DNA of 7,096 nucleotides from positions 1-7,096 of the forward strand of contig JBBRPS010000547.1 of the NCBI GenBank assembly GCA_038227745.1, given 5' to 3'. How positions within the stretch are numbered: the first letter of the stretch is position 1; each line of letters opens with the position of its first letter. Shown here in pieces: positions 6,501 through 7,096 of the stretch. Below the pieces are notes generated by a model. That model did no database searches. It saw only the letters and a list, made by a program, of their open reading frames with translations, and was not told the origin of the DNA. The position numbers and the translations under genes were made by a program. Source of the DNA: DASPXY01 sp038227745 (GTDB lineage: Bacteria; Planctomycetota; Planctomycetia; Gemmatales; Gemmataceae).

Positions 6501-6941
6501 GTGGCTGGCGTGGAGGGGATGCAGAGCGACCCCGAGATCGAGCGCATCGCCGTCGAGGTCGCCAAGCAGTACGAGATCGACCAGGGCCGCAAGCCGATCT
6601 CCGTCGAGGAGGAGAACTGCGGCTGGGACTTGACCTCCCTGGCGGCGGGCCAGGTGGACCGCTACATCGAGGTCAAGGGGCGGGCGTCCGTCGGCGGCGT
6701 GGCGCTGACGCCCAACGAGTGGATCAAGGCCCAGCGCTTCGGCAAGGACTACTGGCTGTACGTCGTGGTCAACTGCGGCACGAAGCCGGAACTGTACCTG
6801 ATCCAAGACCCCGCCTCGAAACTGTCGCCGAAGGAGGAGGTCAGCGTCGTCCGCTACATGGTCGGTCAGGGCGACTGGAAGAAGGCGGCAGAGAAGAGTT
6901 CAACCACGGATTGCACGGATAACACGGATAAAGAGGAATAG
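3510..6941 (+). CDS. SNF2/DEAH-type helicase with C-terminal DUF3883 (nuclease-like) domain
   Basis: Encodes 1143 residues, full length for this family of bacterial DNA/RNA-remodelling helicases found in defence and accessory regions. The start ATG has GAGGG four bases upstream. Superfamily 2 motifs are all present: motif I G-A-G-K-T (136-140), motif II D-E-A-H (234-237), motif III T-A-T-P-H (271-275), motif IV around F-T-E-H (495-498), motif V T-E-A-A-G-E-G (546-552) and motif VI Q-R-M-G-R-I-H-R (575-582), with R579 and R582 as likely arginine fingers. ATPase activity is therefore expected. A charged coiled-coil-like insertion (about 390-465) splits the two RecA lobes and a second follows at about 900-985. 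Residues 1007-1095 match DUF3883, with G-W-D (D1040) and I-E-V-K (E1054, K1056), the D...ExK arrangement of restriction-endonuclease-like folds. The last 13 residues come from a tandem DNA repeat shared with the next gene's leader and look like a late addition. No signal peptide or membrane segment. A role in defence is inferred from family context and the DrmD remnant upstream; the substrate is unknown. Confidence 0.93.
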   Translation: MTAEQVLRQLEQGATLEGPHWTEPVRVLTAKARGSRIEVQAVGLRTRRLWTKLLKADDFDGAIKITQAGQLAALDGNPTHFRLAAEAHRIRLAFQYDPHFAVSVSQVDPLPHQMDAVYTHLLTQPRIRFLIADDPGAGKTIMGGLLVKELKFRGLVERILIVTPANLTPQWRREMHDKFNESFTVIDRASVSSTYGRNVWEDHPQCITSIDFVARQDEILNLLRDVRWDLVIVDEAHKMAAYRYGLKVNKTQRYEFGEFLRDRTDHFLFLTATPHKGDPDNFALLLQLLDRDLYVNGNILAEASAHDENRIMIRRLKEEMRKFDGSPCFPPRHVQTLPYKLTDDELKLYEAVTDYVQNNFQRAAQAENRNVGLALTVLQRRLASSLASIRLSLERRLRKLKELQRLGKLKQEFGELPEDLDDLAEGERWQFEDDLVERVTMAENMAELEAEIEELDRLVKLAKHNERHVPETKFEELRGVISEHLSGRLERLLVFTEHKDTLDFLVGKLTNLGFHCCTIHGGMALEKRIGAEREFFEKKPSILVATEAAGEGINLQFCSLMVNYDIPWNPNRLEQRMGRIHRYGQQHEAMIFNLVARNTREGEVMDRLLRKLDDMRLALGSDRVYDVIGEIIPAPKFDSLMKDWLSRRRTMNEILAEIDLQTDEQQVARIRADMEDKALGSRYIDMSKLLADQQQSKEHRLMPEYIEKFFVEAYRSFGGTITPVKENKGVWSISRVPTELRRLPDHLERKHGKIGAVYEQVTFDKEKVVGYTDLEFIGPGHPLFEGVVERVLQDYGSSLRQGAVFYNADATEPTVLWLLKCGVEDGRGHPVGERLFAIHLSAGRFRKSQPYALLDLKTPDAEPDLAAELRRAATDQDRTIEWSLDEVTPRYFGEITDRRTRELAIKEKYIRKSLQFLISESAKKITRYDSQLRQLGSDDDQKRLSLQGNRAQEDARRTELSLRLRDRLTEIEQERHLSEKPPEVMGVAVILPPPPELVAGVEGMQSDPEIERIAVEVAKQYEIDQGRKPISVEEENCGWDLTSLAAGQVDRYIEVKGRASVGGVALTPNEWIKAQRFGKDYWLYVVVNCGTKPELYLIQDPASKLSPKEEVSVVRYMVGQGDWKKAAEKSSTTDCTDNTDKEE
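6905..6931 (+). repeat. Three tandem 9-bp CACGGAT-type units at the helicase/GxxExxY junction
   Basis: CACGGAT occurs at 6905-6911, 6914-6920 and 6923-6929, exactly nine bases apart, giving the units CACGGATTG, CACGGATAA and CACGGATAA. The 9-base period keeps the reading frame, so the array encodes T-D-C, T-D-N and T-D-K at the helicase C-terminus. From memory, near-identical A-C-A-G/C-G-G-A-T-type leaders precede many GxxExxY genes in unrelated genomes, so I read this as the 5' end of a mobile GxxExxY unit. AGAGG just after it (6932-6936) serves as the Shine-Dalgarno of the next gene. Confidence 0.75.
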
Positions 6942-6944
6942 GTC

Positions 6945-7096
6945 GTGAGCCACGAGTTGATTCACAATGACTTGAGCGAGGCCATCATCGGAGCGGCCAT
7001 GACCGTCTTGAATGTTCTCAAACCAGGATTGGATGAGAAACTGTATGAGAGGGCGTTGGTGATAGAACTGCGGAAGCGAGGCCGGAAGGTCAATCC
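6945..7096 (+). CDS. GxxExxY family protein (predicted PD-(D/E)xK nuclease-like), 5' part
   Basis: Fifty codons are visible before the window ends. The start is the GTG at 6945, eight bases after AGAGG (6932-6936) and three bases after the helicase stop; the first internal ATG (6999) would remove the conserved N-terminus. The protein opens with N-D-L-S-E-A-I-I-G-A-A-M-T-V and then G-L-D-E-K-L-Y (residues about 29-35), which is the family signature G-x-x-E-x-x-Y, followed by E-R-A-L and an R-K-R-G-R-K-V segment. Family members are usually about 120-140 residues, so roughly 60% lies outside the window. The family is assigned to a PD-(D/E)xK-like fold (PDDEXK_3), with no established function. 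It is probably co-transcribed with the helicase, though it may have arrived independently as a mobile unit. Confidence 0.85.
   Translation, partial: MSHELIHNDLSEAIIGAAMTVLNVLKPGLDEKLYERALVIELRKRGRKVN

Noticed and set aside
1..7096. CRISPR array or Cas12a gene to match the AcrVA2-like protein
   Set aside because: No regularly spaced direct repeats of CRISPR length and no Cas-like motifs are present; the only tandem repeat is the 9-bp array at 6905-6931.

Overview
The window is GC-rich DNA, most likely from a planctomycete of the Gemmata/Isosphaera type. The base for this is codon use saturated with G/C at third positions, a fragment of a short protein family I know mainly from Gemmataceae-like genomes, and a GxxExxY gene with its leader repeat, a unit common in that phylum. 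No ribosomal or housekeeping gene is present, so the taxonomic call is inference.

Left part (1-1058): the first codons of a minus-strand gene with a strong Shine-Dalgarno sequence leave the window at the left edge. Beside it is a minus-strand gene (123-533) that appears cut off at its 3' end, possibly by an insertion sequence ending near base 140. About 470 bases of apparently non-coding DNA follow, holding two sets of strong inverted repeats.

Middle part (1059-3509): an intact gene of about 336 residues (1059-2069) carries a C-terminal R-R-G-H-W block and an internal L-P motif at nearly the same positions as in the anti-CRISPR AcrVA2, so I call it an AcrVA2-like protein. Next comes the N-terminal end of a DISARM DrmD-type SNF2 helicase, broken by two in-frame TGA codons and then cut off (2232-2618), followed by a second broken fragment of unknown identity (2621-2905). 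A 600-base stretch without a gene (2906-3509) is rich in hairpins and contains a tRNA-like element with a perfect T arm and a 7-bp acceptor stem but no normal D or anticodon arm.

Right part (3510-7096): a complete 1143-residue SNF2/DEAH-type helicase with all core motifs and a C-terminal DUF3883 domain carrying a D...ExK nuclease-like signature. Its last codons are built from three tandem 9-bp units. Three bases after its stop begins a GxxExxY-family gene (predicted PD-(D/E)xK fold), cut by the window edge.

Together this looks like an accessory or defence region: an intact helicase with a nuclease-like domain, a wrecked DISARM helicase remnant, an AcrVA2-family gene and a small nuclease-like gene, with signs of repeated insertion and deletion. 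Whether the helicase, the GxxExxY protein and the AcrVA2-like protein act together cannot be told from this window.
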